Origin: Bacteroidota bacterium
GTDB lineage: Bacteria > Bacteroidota > Bacteroidia > Chitinophagales > Chitinophagaceae
Assembly: GCA_025363385.1 (NCBI GenBank)
Contig: JANYEA010000133.1
Span: 19,902-83,901, forward strand
Reading direction: 5' to 3'
DNA: 64,000 bases
In this document: positions 1 to 10,778 of the stretch, in pieces
Numbering within the stretch: the first letter of the stretch is position 1
Layout: the number at the start of each line of letters is the position of its first letter
The notes under the pieces: model-generated
Seen by the model: the letters and a program-made list of their open reading frames with translations, nothing else
Told to the model about the DNA's origin: nothing
The model's database searches: none
Program-made: the position numbers and the translations under genes

Positions 1-46
1 GTGGTTATGTTATATATATACATCTATCGAATTGATTTAAAGCGGA

Positions 47-814
47 TTATTTGAGTTCTAAAAAAATCGGGCAATGGTCGCTATGCTTTACATCCGGGTA
101 TATTTCGGCTTTTTTAAGTAGGGAAGTCAGTAAATCTGTTACACAGATATAATCGATCCTCCAACCTTTATTTTCGAGCCGAACACTTGGAAAGCGTTGA
201 CTCCACCAACTGTAAGCTCCTGTTTTTTCAGGATGTAAATTTCGATAACTGTCAACCCAGCCCTTTTCTAAAAACTGATCCATCCAAGCGCGCTCTTCTG
301 GTAAAAAACCGGAGGAGTTTTTATTTCCCTTGGGATCGTGTATGTCGATCGCTTTGTGCGCAATATTATAATCGCCTACTATTATTATTTGGGGTCTTGT
401 TTTTCTTAGGTCTTCCAGGTATACAAAGAACTCATTCAGCCATTTGTATTTATAAGTCTGTCTTTCATCTCCACTTGTGCCAGAAGGGAAATATGCGTTG
501 ATCAAAGTAATATCCCCAAAATCGGCACGGATCACCCTTCCTTCAAAATCACTATGATCAATTAAATTTCCATAGAAAACCTGATCTGGCGTAAGCTTTG
601 TAAAAATAGCTACACCGCTATATCCTTTTTTTTGTGCCGAAAACCAATAAGTCTGATAACCCAGTTCTTCGATCGATTTAAAATCTACATTGTCTTTATG
701 TGCTTTGGTTTCTTGTAAACAAATAATATCAGCCGGATCTGTTTTTAGCCAATCAATAAATCCTTTTTTAATTGCGGCACGAACGCCGTTAACGTTGTAT
801 GAAATGATTCGCAT
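47..814 (-). CDS. xth: Exodeoxyribonuclease III (ExoIII/AP endonuclease family)
   Basis: MRIISYNVNGVRAA start, CLQETK, GDYNIAH and SDHCPI motifs of the EEP nuclease family. Confidence 0.95.
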   Translation of the reverse strand: MRIISYNVNGVRAAIKKGFIDWLKTDPADIICLQETKAHKDNVDFKSIEELGYQTYWFSAQKKGYSGVAIFTKLTPDQVFYGNLIDHSDFEGRVIRADFGDITLINAYFPSGTSGDERQTYKYKWLNEFFVYLEDLRKTRPQIIIVGDYNIAHKAIDIHDPKGNKNSSGFLPEERAWMDQFLEKGWVDSYRNLHPEKTGAYSWWSQRFPSVRLENKGWRIDYICVTDLLTSLLKKAEIYPDVKHSDHCPIFLELK

Positions 815-999
815 GAAGTGAAATATGTAATTAAGTTAAAAAAATAGTTTACGAATTGAAAAAGCAAAAACGAAAAGTTTCAGGCTTATTACAACACATA
901 AACATATACTATCAAGAATTTAGACACAACTTTAAAGATAAGTTTTGTTGAACACAATTTCTTTTTGTGTTACAATCAGTTTAACATTAGTTTTGTTAC

Positions 1000-1180
1000 G
1001 GTTTCGGTTCTGATACTGTAACAAAGTAGAAAGATTAATAGGGAATCCGGTGTAAATCCGGGACTATCCCCGTAGCTGTAAGCTCCTTAAATTGTTCAAT
1101 CTCAGTGCCACTGTCCCGATAACTCGGGATGGGAAGGCCTTGAATAATGGAGTAAGTCAGAAGACCTGCCGCCGCCATCA
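1000..1180 (+). ncRNA. Cobalamin (B12) riboswitch
   Basis: AATAGGGAATCCGGTGTAAATCCGGGACTATCCCCGTAGCTGTAAGC ... GCCACTG...GGGAAGGC ... AGTCAGAAGACCTGCC matches the B12-box architecture; directly upstream of a TonB-dependent receptor. Confidence 0.93.
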
Positions 1181-1263
1181 CAATTTTTCAGCTTTCGGGT
1201 GAAAGGCATGAAATGTAAGCGTCGTAAGGCTTTTATATTTCTATCTTTTTTTATTTCCTGGAA

Positions 1264-3216
1264 GTGGTCACAACCAAAATTTTCTTAAAAATGAAAAGAA
1301 AAGTTTTAGTTATGGCTGCTATCATCATCAGCAGTCAGCTACATGCACAAGACAGTTCCAATGTAAAACAGTTGGACGAAGTAATTGTTACCGCTAATAA
1401 AGTGGAGCAGAAACAAAGTAGTACCGGTAAAATGGTAACTGTCATTAATCAGGAAACTTTACAGCGCAATGCAGGTAAAACGCTTTCTGAGATCATCAAT
1501 TATCAGGCAGGTATTTTTATTAATGGTGCCAACAACAATGCAGGAACCAATCCTGATGTGTATTTACGTGGTGCAGGAACAGGCAACACATTAATATTAA
1601 TAGATGGTATTCCAGTGGGTGATCCTTCGAATATCAACAATACATTTGATCTGAATATGATCAGTTTGGGTCAGGTTGAGCGAGTAGAAATTCTCAAAGG
1701 CGCGCAAAGTACTTTATGGGGAAGTGATGCTGTTGCTGGTGTGATTAATATTATCACAAAGAAAGCAGGAAAAAATGTGATTAGCCCTACTGCCATGTTG
1801 AGTTATGGTACTTATCAAACATTTCGAGGAAATCTTGGATTGAATGGAAGTATCAAAAAATTCAGCTACCATTTAGTATATGATTATATCAATACAGGTG
1901 GATTCCCGGTTGCACATGATAGTACTGGAAAAATGAATTTCAAAAAAGATGATTTTAAACAAAATAGTTTTCAGGCAAATTTGAAATATCAGTTCAATGA
2001 TCATTTTTCTATGAAAGCTTTTAGCAACATGTCGAAATACCATGGCAGCACCGATCCAGGCGCATTTCAAAACGACAAAGACGACTATTTCAACAATAAA
2101 AACGCATTGCAAAATGTAGAGTTATTGTATACAAAAAAGGGAATGCAAATTCACTTGTCGCAAAGCTTCACACAAAGCACACGTTCCTATTTGAACGACA
2201 GTGCCAGTGTAAGTGGTTTTGATATGTATTCAAAAGGCGATTATCATGGAAAGACTTCTAATACAGAACTTTTTGGAAATTTTGCGCTTACAAAAAATAC
2301 TAAGCTGGTATCTGGAATACAAAGATTAACGCAGCAAACAGATCAGCATTATTTAAGTATCAGTATGTATGGACCCTATGAAACAGCTTTAGGGGATAGT
2401 GCAAAGGCAAATAATATTGCTATGTATCATTCATTATTGATTACGGGAATTCAATGGTTTGATATGGAAGCAGGTTTCAGATATAATCACCATAGTATTT
2501 ACGGCAATAATCTTACCTATACATTGAATCCTTCCTATCATATCAGCGATTTTGTAAAATTATTTATCAATATTTCTTCGGCTTATAAAATCCCCTCTTT
2601 ATATCAGTTGTATAGCGAATATGGAAATAAAAATTTAAGCCCGGAAAAAAGTACTAATTACGAAATTGGGTTACAGGTATTTGCTAAAAATAAACAATCC
2701 AATTTTAGGGCAGCTGCATTTAAAAGAGATATCAAAGATTTGTTTGTGTTCTATACCGATCCTAATACCTATGCCAGCATGTATATCAATAGAGATAAAC
2801 AACACGATTTTGGATTTGAGTTGGAATCAACGATTGGTATTTTTAAAAAATCTAGCTGGATCAATAACCTTACTTATATAGACGGAGAAGGCGAGAATGG
2901 AGGAGTAAAAATTAAAAACCTATATCGCCGTCCTAATTTTATAATGAGCTCTACTTTCATTACTGTACTAACAAAAGGGTTTACTTTTTCTCCATCTTTC
3001 CGATTTATTGGGGAGAGATTGAGAGGAACGTATGATGCGGGTCCTGAAAAAATGCCTGCTTATTATACACTTGATTTATATTTTGGGTATGCATTATCAA
3101 AAAAATGTAAGGCGTTTATGGATTTAAGAAATATAACTAATCAAGAATACTTTGATATTGTAGGCTATAATAGCAAACGCTTTAATATGATGACGGGAAT
3201 TAGTTTGTTATTCTAA
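1264..3216 (+). CDS. btuB: TonB-dependent receptor, BtuB-like vitamin B12 receptor (start may be the ATG at 1291)
   Basis: Plug domain (VYLRGAGTGNTLILIDGIPVGDP, VERVEILKGAQSTLWGSDAVAGVINIITKK), beta-barrel C-terminus ending in F, upstream B12 riboswitch. Confidence 0.9.
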   Translation: MVTTKIFLKMKRKVLVMAAIIISSQLHAQDSSNVKQLDEVIVTANKVEQKQSSTGKMVTVINQETLQRNAGKTLSEIINYQAGIFINGANNNAGTNPDVYLRGAGTGNTLILIDGIPVGDPSNINNTFDLNMISLGQVERVEILKGAQSTLWGSDAVAGVINIITKKAGKNVISPTAMLSYGTYQTFRGNLGLNGSIKKFSYHLVYDYINTGGFPVAHDSTGKMNFKKDDFKQNSFQANLKYQFNDHFSMKAFSNMSKYHGSTDPGAFQNDKDDYFNNKNALQNVELLYTKKGMQIHLSQSFTQSTRSYLNDSASVSGFDMYSKGDYHGKTSNTELFGNFALTKNTKLVSGIQRLTQQTDQHYLSISMYGPYETALGDSAKANNIAMYHSLLITGIQWFDMEAGFRYNHHSIYGNNLTYTLNPSYHISDFVKLFINISSAYKIPSLYQLYSEYGNKNLSPEKSTNYEIGLQVFAKNKQSNFRAAAFKRDIKDLFVFYTDPNTYASMYINRDKQHDFGFELESTIGIFKKSSWINNLTYIDGEGENGGVKIKNLYRRPNFIMSSTFITVLTKGFTFSPSFRFIGERLRGTYDAGPEKMPAYYTLDLYFGYALSKKCKAFMDLRNITNQEYFDIVGYNSKRFNMMTGISLLF

Positions 3217-3218
3217 AT

Positions 3219-3257
3219 AATAAAAGGTCTTGATATTTGTTATCAAGACCTTTTATT
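3219..3257. terminator. Bidirectional intrinsic terminator between convergent genes
   Basis: aataaaaggtcttgata-tttgt-tatcaagaccttttatt, 17-bp perfect stem with flanking A/T runs. Confidence 0.85.
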
Positions 3258-3268
3258 ATATTTTTTAT

Positions 3269-4702
3269 TTAATCTTTAGGCACAGGTGGGGGTCCATCGG
3301 GCAACATCGCTTTCCATACTTCCTTACCCTTTCTCTGTAGGAATTCTGCTTTAATATCTTTTCTTAATTGTTCATTTTCAAAAAGGTCCACCATAGTAGT
3401 GCCCAATGATTTGGATGCAAAAAGCATTCCTTTGTGTCCAATACTCATTCCGCCGCAAGCCACCACCACCCAGGAATGCCATGGAGCTTCGAAAGGAGCG
3501 GTAGTTGCCATTAATGTGATTTCAGGAACGATATAGCTAACATCGCCCACATCAGTAGAGCCTCCAGGAGCCGTTTCGTTTGTTTTCTCCAAAGGCTTAA
3601 TACCTCCATTGATTCCTTTAGATTCTACCCCGTATTCTTTCATGATCTTATCAGCAAAATTTAGTTCTTCAGAGGTGTAAATAATAGGTCCCACTAAATC
3701 CATATTATTTTGTAATGTTTTGGCACCCGTTTCATTTACTAGCAGTTCATATAAACCATTATTGAGCCTTACTTCATAAGAAACACCAGCCATTAAAGCA
3801 GCACCTTTGGCGATGTCTTTCATTCTTTCTGATACTTCAGCTACTCCGCTTCTTTTACTATCTCTGATCCAAAGCCAAACTACTGCTTCATCAGGAATTA
3901 CATTGGGAACCTTACCCGCTTTTGTAAATACATAGTGCATGCGAACACTGGGCTTTACGTGTTCACGCATATAATTCACACCTTGTGCAAAGAGTTCAGC
4001 AGCATCTAATGCACTCCTTCCGTTCCAGGGATCTGCTGCGGCGTGTGCCGATTTACCTTTAAATGAAATTGAAAAATCAGTAATCGCCTGAGAACTTTGC
4101 ATATTGGCTTTATTCTCGTAATCGGGATGCCAATCAAGACAAACATCGAGGTCGTTAAATAAACCTTCTTTCGCCATCCACACTTTTCCTGCAAGGTCTT
4201 CTTCAGCAGGCGTTCCATTGAAACGAATAGTGCCTTTTAATTTTCCTGCTGCAATCAATTCTTTGATGGATACTGCTGCACCTAAACTGGCTGTGCCAAA
4301 CATATTATGGCCACATCCATGCCCGGGTGCATTTGCTAATAAAGCCTCTTTATTGGGTTGTGCTTTTTGTGATAAACCAGGTAGCGCATCAAATTCACCT
4401 AATACGCCAATGATGGGTTTACCAGATCCATATTCTGCTACAAATGCAGTGGGGATGCCAGCAACTCCTCTAGTAACTTTAAAACCTTGTGTTTCAGCAT
4501 AATCTGCCAATAACTTGGCTGATCGATGTTCACGCATGGCAATTTCGGCAAAGTCCCAAATTTGATCACTTATTTTTATGAGCTCCGCCTGGTGCTTTTC
4601 AACAGAATTTAAGACCAATGTTTTATTGGCAGAGACAGTTGGTTTTTGTGCAAATGTGTTGAGGCTTAAAACGATTCCACAGAAGAAAAAGATTTTTTGC
4701 AT
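3269..4702 (-). CDS. M20-family amidohydrolase (AbgB-like metallopeptidase), secreted
   Basis: GVLGEFDALPGLSQ, GHGCGHNMFG, TPAEEDLAGK, HPDYE motifs; N-terminal signal-like segment. Confidence 0.88.
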   Translation of the reverse strand: MQKIFFFCGIVLSLNTFAQKPTVSANKTLVLNSVEKHQAELIKISDQIWDFAEIAMREHRSAKLLADYAETQGFKVTRGVAGIPTAFVAEYGSGKPIIGVLGEFDALPGLSQKAQPNKEALLANAPGHGCGHNMFGTASLGAAVSIKELIAAGKLKGTIRFNGTPAEEDLAGKVWMAKEGLFNDLDVCLDWHPDYENKANMQSSQAITDFSISFKGKSAHAAADPWNGRSALDAAELFAQGVNYMREHVKPSVRMHYVFTKAGKVPNVIPDEAVVWLWIRDSKRSGVAEVSERMKDIAKGAALMAGVSYEVRLNNGLYELLVNETGAKTLQNNMDLVGPIIYTSEELNFADKIMKEYGVESKGINGGIKPLEKTNETAPGGSTDVGDVSYIVPEITLMATTAPFEAPWHSWVVVACGGMSIGHKGMLFASKSLGTTMVDLFENEQLRKDIKAEFLQRKGKEVWKAMLPDGPPPVPKD

Positions 4703-4931
4703 GTTGACGTATTAGGGTAAAAAAATGCTATGGTTAAATATACATCTTCAGTAGAATAAAACTCTTTTGAAAAGGATTCTTTTGTAGGGACTCAAAGATA
4801 AAATAAACATTTGTAATCGTTTATAATCGGATATAAATACTTATAAACCGACTGTAGGTCTAGCTAGTGTACATATTTGTTAAGTAATAACTGGTATACC
4901 AGTCAACATTATTCAAATAAAAAGCGAAGCT

Positions 4932-5288
4932 ATGTACGCAATGAAAAACAAGGTGCAACTCATTGGAAACCTGGGTCAGGCACCTGAAGTAAAAACCACT
5001 GAGACCGGTAAAAAACTGGCTCAATTTTCTGTGGCAACCAATGAAAGTTACCACAATGCAGATGGTGAAAAAGTTACTGAAACTCAATGGCACCATGTAG
5101 TTGCCTGGGGAAAGTTAGCAGAGATAGTAGAAAAATACCTGAGTAAGGGAAAAGAAGTGGCCATTGAGGGTAAGCTTGTGAATAGAAATTATACCGATAA
5201 ACAAGGCGTAAAACATTATATAACTGAAGTGGTTGCCAGCGATTTGTTGATGCTGGGATCTAATAAAGAAGTGGTTGTTGCTGAATAA
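4932..5288 (+). CDS. ssb: Single-stranded DNA-binding protein
   Basis: NKVQLIGNLGQAPEVKTTETGKKLAQFSVATNESY...TQWHHVVAWGKLAE OB-fold SSB signature. Confidence 0.95.
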   Translation: MYAMKNKVQLIGNLGQAPEVKTTETGKKLAQFSVATNESYHNADGEKVTETQWHHVVAWGKLAEIVEKYLSKGKEVAIEGKLVNRNYTDKQGVKHYITEVVASDLLMLGSNKEVVVAE

Positions 5289-5309
5289 TTTGTAAAATTA
5301 ATTCAATAC

Positions 5310-5339
5310 ATGTTCCGGATATTTCTGTATCCGGAACAT
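5310..5339. terminator. Bidirectional terminator hairpin (ssb / 5350..6747)
   Basis: atgttccggata ... tatccggaacat inverted repeat between convergent genes. Confidence 0.75.
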
Positions 5340-5349
5340 ATTATAGTGT

Positions 5350-6747
5350 TTAAAAAAGACTACTAAAAGAAAGCCAAAGAAGTGGGTTCAAAATTTCCGG
5401 GGAAAGATCTGTATCTATGAATGAGAGTACTTCAGGGAATAAAACACCTTGTGCGATACATACTAAATGGTTATTAAAATAAATTTCTTTGATAGAAGAA
5501 CTTCCACTGATTCCGCTGATCAATATTTTAAAAGAAGTATGCTTAAAATCTCCTGTTAATACATAGTGATAAATATGGTTTGAAGAGGCAACGTTTTTAT
5601 TTATATAATAAACTGAATTGTCTTTTATATTAATCAATTGATTGAAAATAACTTTTTTAGAACTATCACTAACCCTTGCTTGAATACTAAAGTGTGCAAT
5701 TGTATCATTATTCTGTAACAGACTATGGAAATTGCCCTTAAGAAAATCTAATGGCAATCCGGTTTTTCGGTTTATCCATAACGAACTTCCACTGTTGGAT
5801 GGATCTTCGGCGGCGGTTGCAATGGTAACTAATTTAAAATTCTTATTGCTATACACGTCTCGACCTTCTTCCCAAAGAAAAATATAATTACTCATTTTTT
5901 CTGCGCGAATGGCAGTTTGAAGTTCTGTTGAAATGGGTGTGATTTTTTTCCCTTTTAGCACTATCGGCTCAAAACCAGGTTCCTGAAATCTAAGTAATTG
6001 TAATCCGCTTTTGCTTGGAAATTGTACTGTATTTTTACTAATGGAAGTGATGGTTTTAGGCTTGCCCTCTAATTCATTTTGAATGAAGTTGTCTATCACA
6101 TAAGTAGGCAGTGCTGTTACTTGAATCAATTCAGATACATTATTACTATCTAATAGTATTGGCAAACAAGTTTTTAGCAATTTACTCAAGCTAGCAGGAG
6201 AAAGATTATATAAGGGATGTTCAAAGCCAATAAGGTAGGTATTTTCAGGTCTTGCCAACAAAACGAATAATTGTCTTTCCAAAACAATTTTTTCGTCCCC
6301 TCGAATAATTTTTGCGTTAAATTGGTATACGCATACATTTCTTTTCTTTAAAAGTTCATTGATGTAGGTAGTATCCATATCCATTAATTCCATATCTATA
6401 TTTAACGGTTGCTCGCTAATATCGAATGAAAGAAAAAAGGTTGACTTATCAAAAATGGCAAAGTCTTTTTTGCGGAGATTAAATTGGCCAATTTTAAAAT
6501 CTATTTCATTGTCTGATTTGAAAGAAAAAGTATTAGGAAAGCTTAGTTGTCTTCCTAAATACGTATGAACAACGGTATCGATGTTTTTTAAAAAATCAGC
6601 TTTATTGGCTGAATCATTCAGAAATTCTAAGGTTTTAGCTCTTGTAAAAGAATGAAAAGCTGCATTGGAAATTTCTAATTTTTCTTGAGCTAATCCGAAT
6701 AGATTGATTGATAGAAGAGTTAGTATTGTGAGAAATCTTTTATTCAT
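5350..6747 (-). CDS. Hypothetical secreted protein
   Basis: Long ORF (465 aa) with N-terminal signal-like sequence; no recognised family. Confidence 0.65.
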   Translation of the reverse strand: MNKRFLTILTLLSINLFGLAQEKLEISNAAFHSFTRAKTLEFLNDSANKADFLKNIDTVVHTYLGRQLSFPNTFSFKSDNEIDFKIGQFNLRKKDFAIFDKSTFFLSFDISEQPLNIDMELMDMDTTYINELLKKRNVCVYQFNAKIIRGDEKIVLERQLFVLLARPENTYLIGFEHPLYNLSPASLSKLLKTCLPILLDSNNVSELIQVTALPTYVIDNFIQNELEGKPKTITSISKNTVQFPSKSGLQLLRFQEPGFEPIVLKGKKITPISTELQTAIRAEKMSNYIFLWEEGRDVYSNKNFKLVTIATAAEDPSNSGSSLWINRKTGLPLDFLKGNFHSLLQNNDTIAHFSIQARVSDSSKKVIFNQLINIKDNSVYYINKNVASSNHIYHYVLTGDFKHTSFKILISGISGSSSIKEIYFNNHLVCIAQGVLFPEVLSFIDTDLSPEILNPLLWLSFSSLF

Positions 6748-6812
6748 TCAGTACATTTTAATAACTTAACCCTCTTCCATCCTTTTATATTCGTTTGAAG
6801 ATATAAATAATT

Positions 6813-7553
6813 ATGACTAAGAAGTATAATAAACAGAGAATAATTCCTGCAAAATCTCCTGTGTATCTTGAGGGCCCTAAACCTAGAATTAGTGAATTGT
6901 TTTTTGCTTTCGAGATTTTTGTGCAGTTTATCAAAGGGTTTAGAACAATGCATTTTTCAGCTCCTTGCATTACCGTTTTTGGTTCTGCCAGATTTGATGA
7001 AACACATAAGTATTATCAGGCAGCACGCGAATTCGGAAAGCGTATAGCAGAAATGGGATTTGCCACATTAACTGGCGGTGGTCCTGGAATTATGGAGGCT
7101 GCAAACCGGGGAGCATTCGAAAATGGGGGAGAATCTATAGGCTGTAATATAAAATTACCTTTTGAACAAAAACCTAATCCATATGTACAAACTTCTATCA
7201 CTTTTAGCTACTTCTTTATTCGAAAAGTAGTACTAGTTAAATATTCCTTTGCCTTTATTATTATGCCCGGCGGATTTGGTACCATGGATGAATTCTTTGA
7301 AACCTTAACCCTTGTTCAAACAAAAACCATTCATGGATTTCCCATAGTGCTATACGGAACTGAATATTTTGGTCCATTAATGGAATACATCGAATTCATG
7401 GCCAAAGAAGGAACTATCTCACCAGATGATTTGAATTTAGTGTTGGTTACCGATGATATGGACGAAGCAGTGCGCCATATAAAAACATATGTGTTGGATA
7501 ATTATACCATTAAAAAAAGAAAAAGGATCTGGTGGTTATTTGAAAAGATTTAA
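6813..7553 (+). CDS. LOG-family (TIGR00730-type) Rossmann-fold protein / putative cytokinin riboside 5'-monophosphate phosphoribohydrolase
   Basis: LTGGGPGIMEAANRGAFENGG and MPGGFGTMDEFFETLTLVQ (PGGxGTxxE) motifs. Confidence 0.93.
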   Translation: MTKKYNKQRIIPAKSPVYLEGPKPRISELFFAFEIFVQFIKGFRTMHFSAPCITVFGSARFDETHKYYQAAREFGKRIAEMGFATLTGGGPGIMEAANRGAFENGGESIGCNIKLPFEQKPNPYVQTSITFSYFFIRKVVLVKYSFAFIIMPGGFGTMDEFFETLTLVQTKTIHGFPIVLYGTEYFGPLMEYIEFMAKEGTISPDDLNLVLVTDDMDEAVRHIKTYVLDNYTIKKRKRIWWLFEKI

Positions 7554-7634
7554 AACATCATTTTCAACTGATACAACAACAGTAACTGTTTAAGTATCTT
7601 TACTGAAAGAACCAATTAAGGATTTTTCAAAATA

Positions 7635-10600
7635 TTGACATTTATGAATTTTGCTATACCTAGCTGGCTAAAAAAGGCGCTTAAAATTTCAGGTATTAGT
7701 TTATTTTCTATTATAGCCATTTTATTTATAGCACCCTATTTGTTCCCGGGCACTATTTCAAATAAAATCAAACAATTGGCTAAGACAAGCGTAAACGGGG
7801 AATTGAATTTTTCTAGTGCACGCTTTTCTTTTTTTAGTCATTTTCCATCGCTTACCCTAAACTTAAATGATTTTGTTTTAAAGGGTTCTGCTCCATTTCA
7901 AAAAGATACTTTAATTGCAGCAAAACAAGTTTCCTTTGGTGTAAACCTTCGAACATTATTTTCTTCTGCCATAGATATCAACCAGATATTTTTAACGCAG
8001 AGCTTTATTAATATTGAGGTAAATCCTCAGGGAGCAGCCAACTATAATGTGTTTATATCTAATAAAAGTACCCCTAAAAATAACGCAGATACTGGATCTG
8101 CATCTTTAAAGATAGAAAGAATCGTAATAGAGAAATCACATTTAGTATACGACGATCAAACATTGCCCATGCACATCGATGCCGGAGGATTTGATTATGA
8201 AGGTAAGGGCGACTTAAGCAAATCAATCTTTGATCTTACTTCAAAAGTTAAAATCAAGGCAATTGATTTTGCATATGATAAACAAGGATATTTCATTTCA
8301 AAAACACTCTCTGCAAACCTTGTTACTAAGATCAATACGAATTCATTAGAATTTTTATTTGAAAAAAATAACCTCTTCATCAATCAGTTGCCTATCGATT
8401 TTAAAGGGAGATTCGCGTTTTTAAAAAATGGGTATGCAATGGATTTTAAAGTGCTGTCGAAAGAAACAGAATTGAAAAATTTCATTTCTGCCTTTCCCCC
8501 CGCATTTCTCACGTGGATGGAAAAATCTGATGTGAAGGGTACTGTTAATTTTAATGTTTCATTGAGAGGCAACTATATAGCAGGCACGAATACAATGCCA
8601 AGCTTTGATATGAGTTTGGCTATCCGAAATGGATATATTTCAAATAATAAAACACCTACCCCTGTTAAAAATTTATTTCTGAATTTAGAAACAAAAATTC
8701 CTGGATTTAATTTAGATAGCTTCTATGTAAATGTAGATTCTATTTATGCAAATGTGGGTGCTGATTATATCAGTGCAATATGCCTGATAAGGGGCTTGAA
8801 CAAGCCGCAAATTCATGCTAAACTGAATGGAGAATTAGATCTTGAGAAATGGCAAAAGGCCCTGGGAATTGCAGGATTGGAAGCAAAAGGTCATTTATCT
8901 TTTCATGGAAAAACAGATGGCAATTTTATTCAAATGCAAGACCCCCAAAAATTGCGACCCGACACTATTATTACTTCTATCCCAAGTTTTCATTTAGCTG
9001 CATCATTTAAAAATGGCTATTTTAAATATCCATCCTTACCTAAAGCAGTTGAAAAAGTATCTTTTGATTTAAATGCAAATAGCCCTGACTCTGACTACAA
9101 AAAATCAACTCTTATTTTTTCTAATATAAATGCATCGCTCTCTAATAATTATGTAAAGGGGTACTTGAAATTTAGTGGGGCCGATGACTATCCGATGGAC
9201 ATTGATTTGAAAGGATTGTTGCAGCTTGCTGATATCAAACAATTTTACCCGATCGACAGTTTAGATTTGAAGGGTCATGTGGCAATGGAAATTGTGGCGA
9301 AAGGAAAATATAATAAAGCAAAGAATATATTCCCAATTACCAATGCCATTTTTAAAATGGATGATGGATATATTAAAACGAAATACTATCCCCATCCAAT
9401 TGAAAAAATTACAGTTAATGCTAGCTTACAATGTACTGGACCTACTGCGAAAGATGTAATAATTGATATTAAACCCATTGGTATTGTTTTTGAAGGTCAG
9501 CCGTTTACATTAACGGCAAACATGAAGAACCTGGATAATCTCAAATACGATATTGCTTCTAAAGGAACTTTGGATATTGGTAAGATCTATCAAGTTTTTT
9601 CGCGAAAAGGGATCGATGTAAAAGGTTTTGTTTCAACAGATGTAAAACTCAGTGGATTGCAGAGCGATGCTATGAATGGCTTATACGACAGATTGCGAAA
9701 TGTGGGAACACTATCCGTAAAGGATATTTCAATAAAGACCGACTATTATCCCAATGCATTCTTAATTAACACAGGGGTTTTTCGATTTAAGGAAGATAAG
9801 ATTTGGTTTGAATCTTTTAAGGGCACTTATTTAAAAAGCGATTATGATTTAACGGGCTACTTAAATAATACCATTAATTATGTACTTAAAAACGAACCGC
9901 TACACGGACAGTTTAAATTGACAAGCAACTTACTGATTGCCGATGATTTTATGGCTTTCTCTGGCGACACTTCTAAAAGTACAGAAACAGGAGTATTCAT
10001 GGTTCCTTCCAATCTGGATTTAAATTTTATAGCTGATGTAAAAAAAGTGCTGTATAACGGAATGAACATTACCAATGCCAAGGGTGAAATGCAATTGAAG
10101 CAATCCGTATTAACATTGAAGCAAACAGGGTTTGAATTAATTGGTGCACCCGTATTGATGGACGCAACTTATCAGTCATTAAGCCCTCAAAGAGCAACTT
10201 TCAGTTACCATATCAACGCAAAAGAGTTTGATATTAAAAGAGCGTATAACGAAATAAAACTCTTTCACGATATGGCTTCTGCCGCAGCAAAGGCAGAGGG
10301 TATTGTTTCACTGGATTATCAGTTACAAGGAAAATTAAATGCAGCCATGTACCCTGTGTATCCTTCATTAGTTGGTGGCGGCGTTCTTTCGGTAAAAGCC
10401 GTAAAGATGAAAGGGTTTAAACTATTTAGTGCTGCAGGAAAAGCGGCTGGAAAGGATAGCTTAACTGGTAATTCTGATATCAGTAAAGTAGATATTAAAA
10501 CCACTATCAAGAATAATATTATCTATATAGAACAAACAAAGATTCGTGTATTTCCATTCAGGTTAAGAATAGCTGGTCAGGCTAGTTTTGATGGTGAAAT

Positions 10601-10754
10601 GAATTTAAAATTCAGAATTGGTTTACCACCTCTTGGAATTTTTGGTATACCCATGAATATTACTGGAACTCAAAATAAACCTATCATTAAAATGAACAGT
10701 GGTGCCAATAATCAAGACCTGAAAGAGACAGAGGATAAAGAAGATTATGAGTAA
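7635..10754 (+). CDS. AsmA-like family protein (large membrane-anchored protein)
   Basis: 1039 aa, N-terminal TM, AsmA-type N-terminal pattern and C-terminal FPFRLRIAGQASFDGEMNLKFRIGLPPLGIFGIPMNITGTQNKPII. Confidence 0.85.
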   Translation: MTFMNFAIPSWLKKALKISGISLFSIIAILFIAPYLFPGTISNKIKQLAKTSVNGELNFSSARFSFFSHFPSLTLNLNDFVLKGSAPFQKDTLIAAKQVSFGVNLRTLFSSAIDINQIFLTQSFINIEVNPQGAANYNVFISNKSTPKNNADTGSASLKIERIVIEKSHLVYDDQTLPMHIDAGGFDYEGKGDLSKSIFDLTSKVKIKAIDFAYDKQGYFISKTLSANLVTKINTNSLEFLFEKNNLFINQLPIDFKGRFAFLKNGYAMDFKVLSKETELKNFISAFPPAFLTWMEKSDVKGTVNFNVSLRGNYIAGTNTMPSFDMSLAIRNGYISNNKTPTPVKNLFLNLETKIPGFNLDSFYVNVDSIYANVGADYISAICLIRGLNKPQIHAKLNGELDLEKWQKALGIAGLEAKGHLSFHGKTDGNFIQMQDPQKLRPDTIITSIPSFHLAASFKNGYFKYPSLPKAVEKVSFDLNANSPDSDYKKSTLIFSNINASLSNNYVKGYLKFSGADDYPMDIDLKGLLQLADIKQFYPIDSLDLKGHVAMEIVAKGKYNKAKNIFPITNAIFKMDDGYIKTKYYPHPIEKITVNASLQCTGPTAKDVIIDIKPIGIVFEGQPFTLTANMKNLDNLKYDIASKGTLDIGKIYQVFSRKGIDVKGFVSTDVKLSGLQSDAMNGLYDRLRNVGTLSVKDISIKTDYYPNAFLINTGVFRFKEDKIWFESFKGTYLKSDYDLTGYLNNTINYVLKNEPLHGQFKLTSNLLIADDFMAFSGDTSKSTETGVFMVPSNLDLNFIADVKKVLYNGMNITNAKGEMQLKQSVLTLKQTGFELIGAPVLMDATYQSLSPQRATFSYHINAKEFDIKRAYNEIKLFHDMASAAAKAEGIVSLDYQLQGKLNAAMYPVYPSLVGGGVLSVKAVKMKGFKLFSAAGKAAGKDSLTGNSDISKVDIKTTIKNNIIYIEQTKIRVFPFRLRIAGQASFDGEMNLKFRIGLPPLGIFGIPMNITGTQNKPIIKMNSGANNQDLKETEDKEDYE

Positions 10755-10778
10755 AATTTAAAATTAAAAAGTAAAAAA

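Noticed and set aside
187-501. Antisense ORF within xth and similar antisense ORFs throughout the track (e.g. 4218..4502, 13166..13447, 19857..20336, 61626..62033)
   Set aside because: Fully opposite strongly supported genes; low-complexity translations without recognisable domains.
6744-6970. Short minus ORFs between 5350..6747 and the LOG gene
   Set aside because: Overlap the start of the LOG-family gene on the opposite strand; no independent support.
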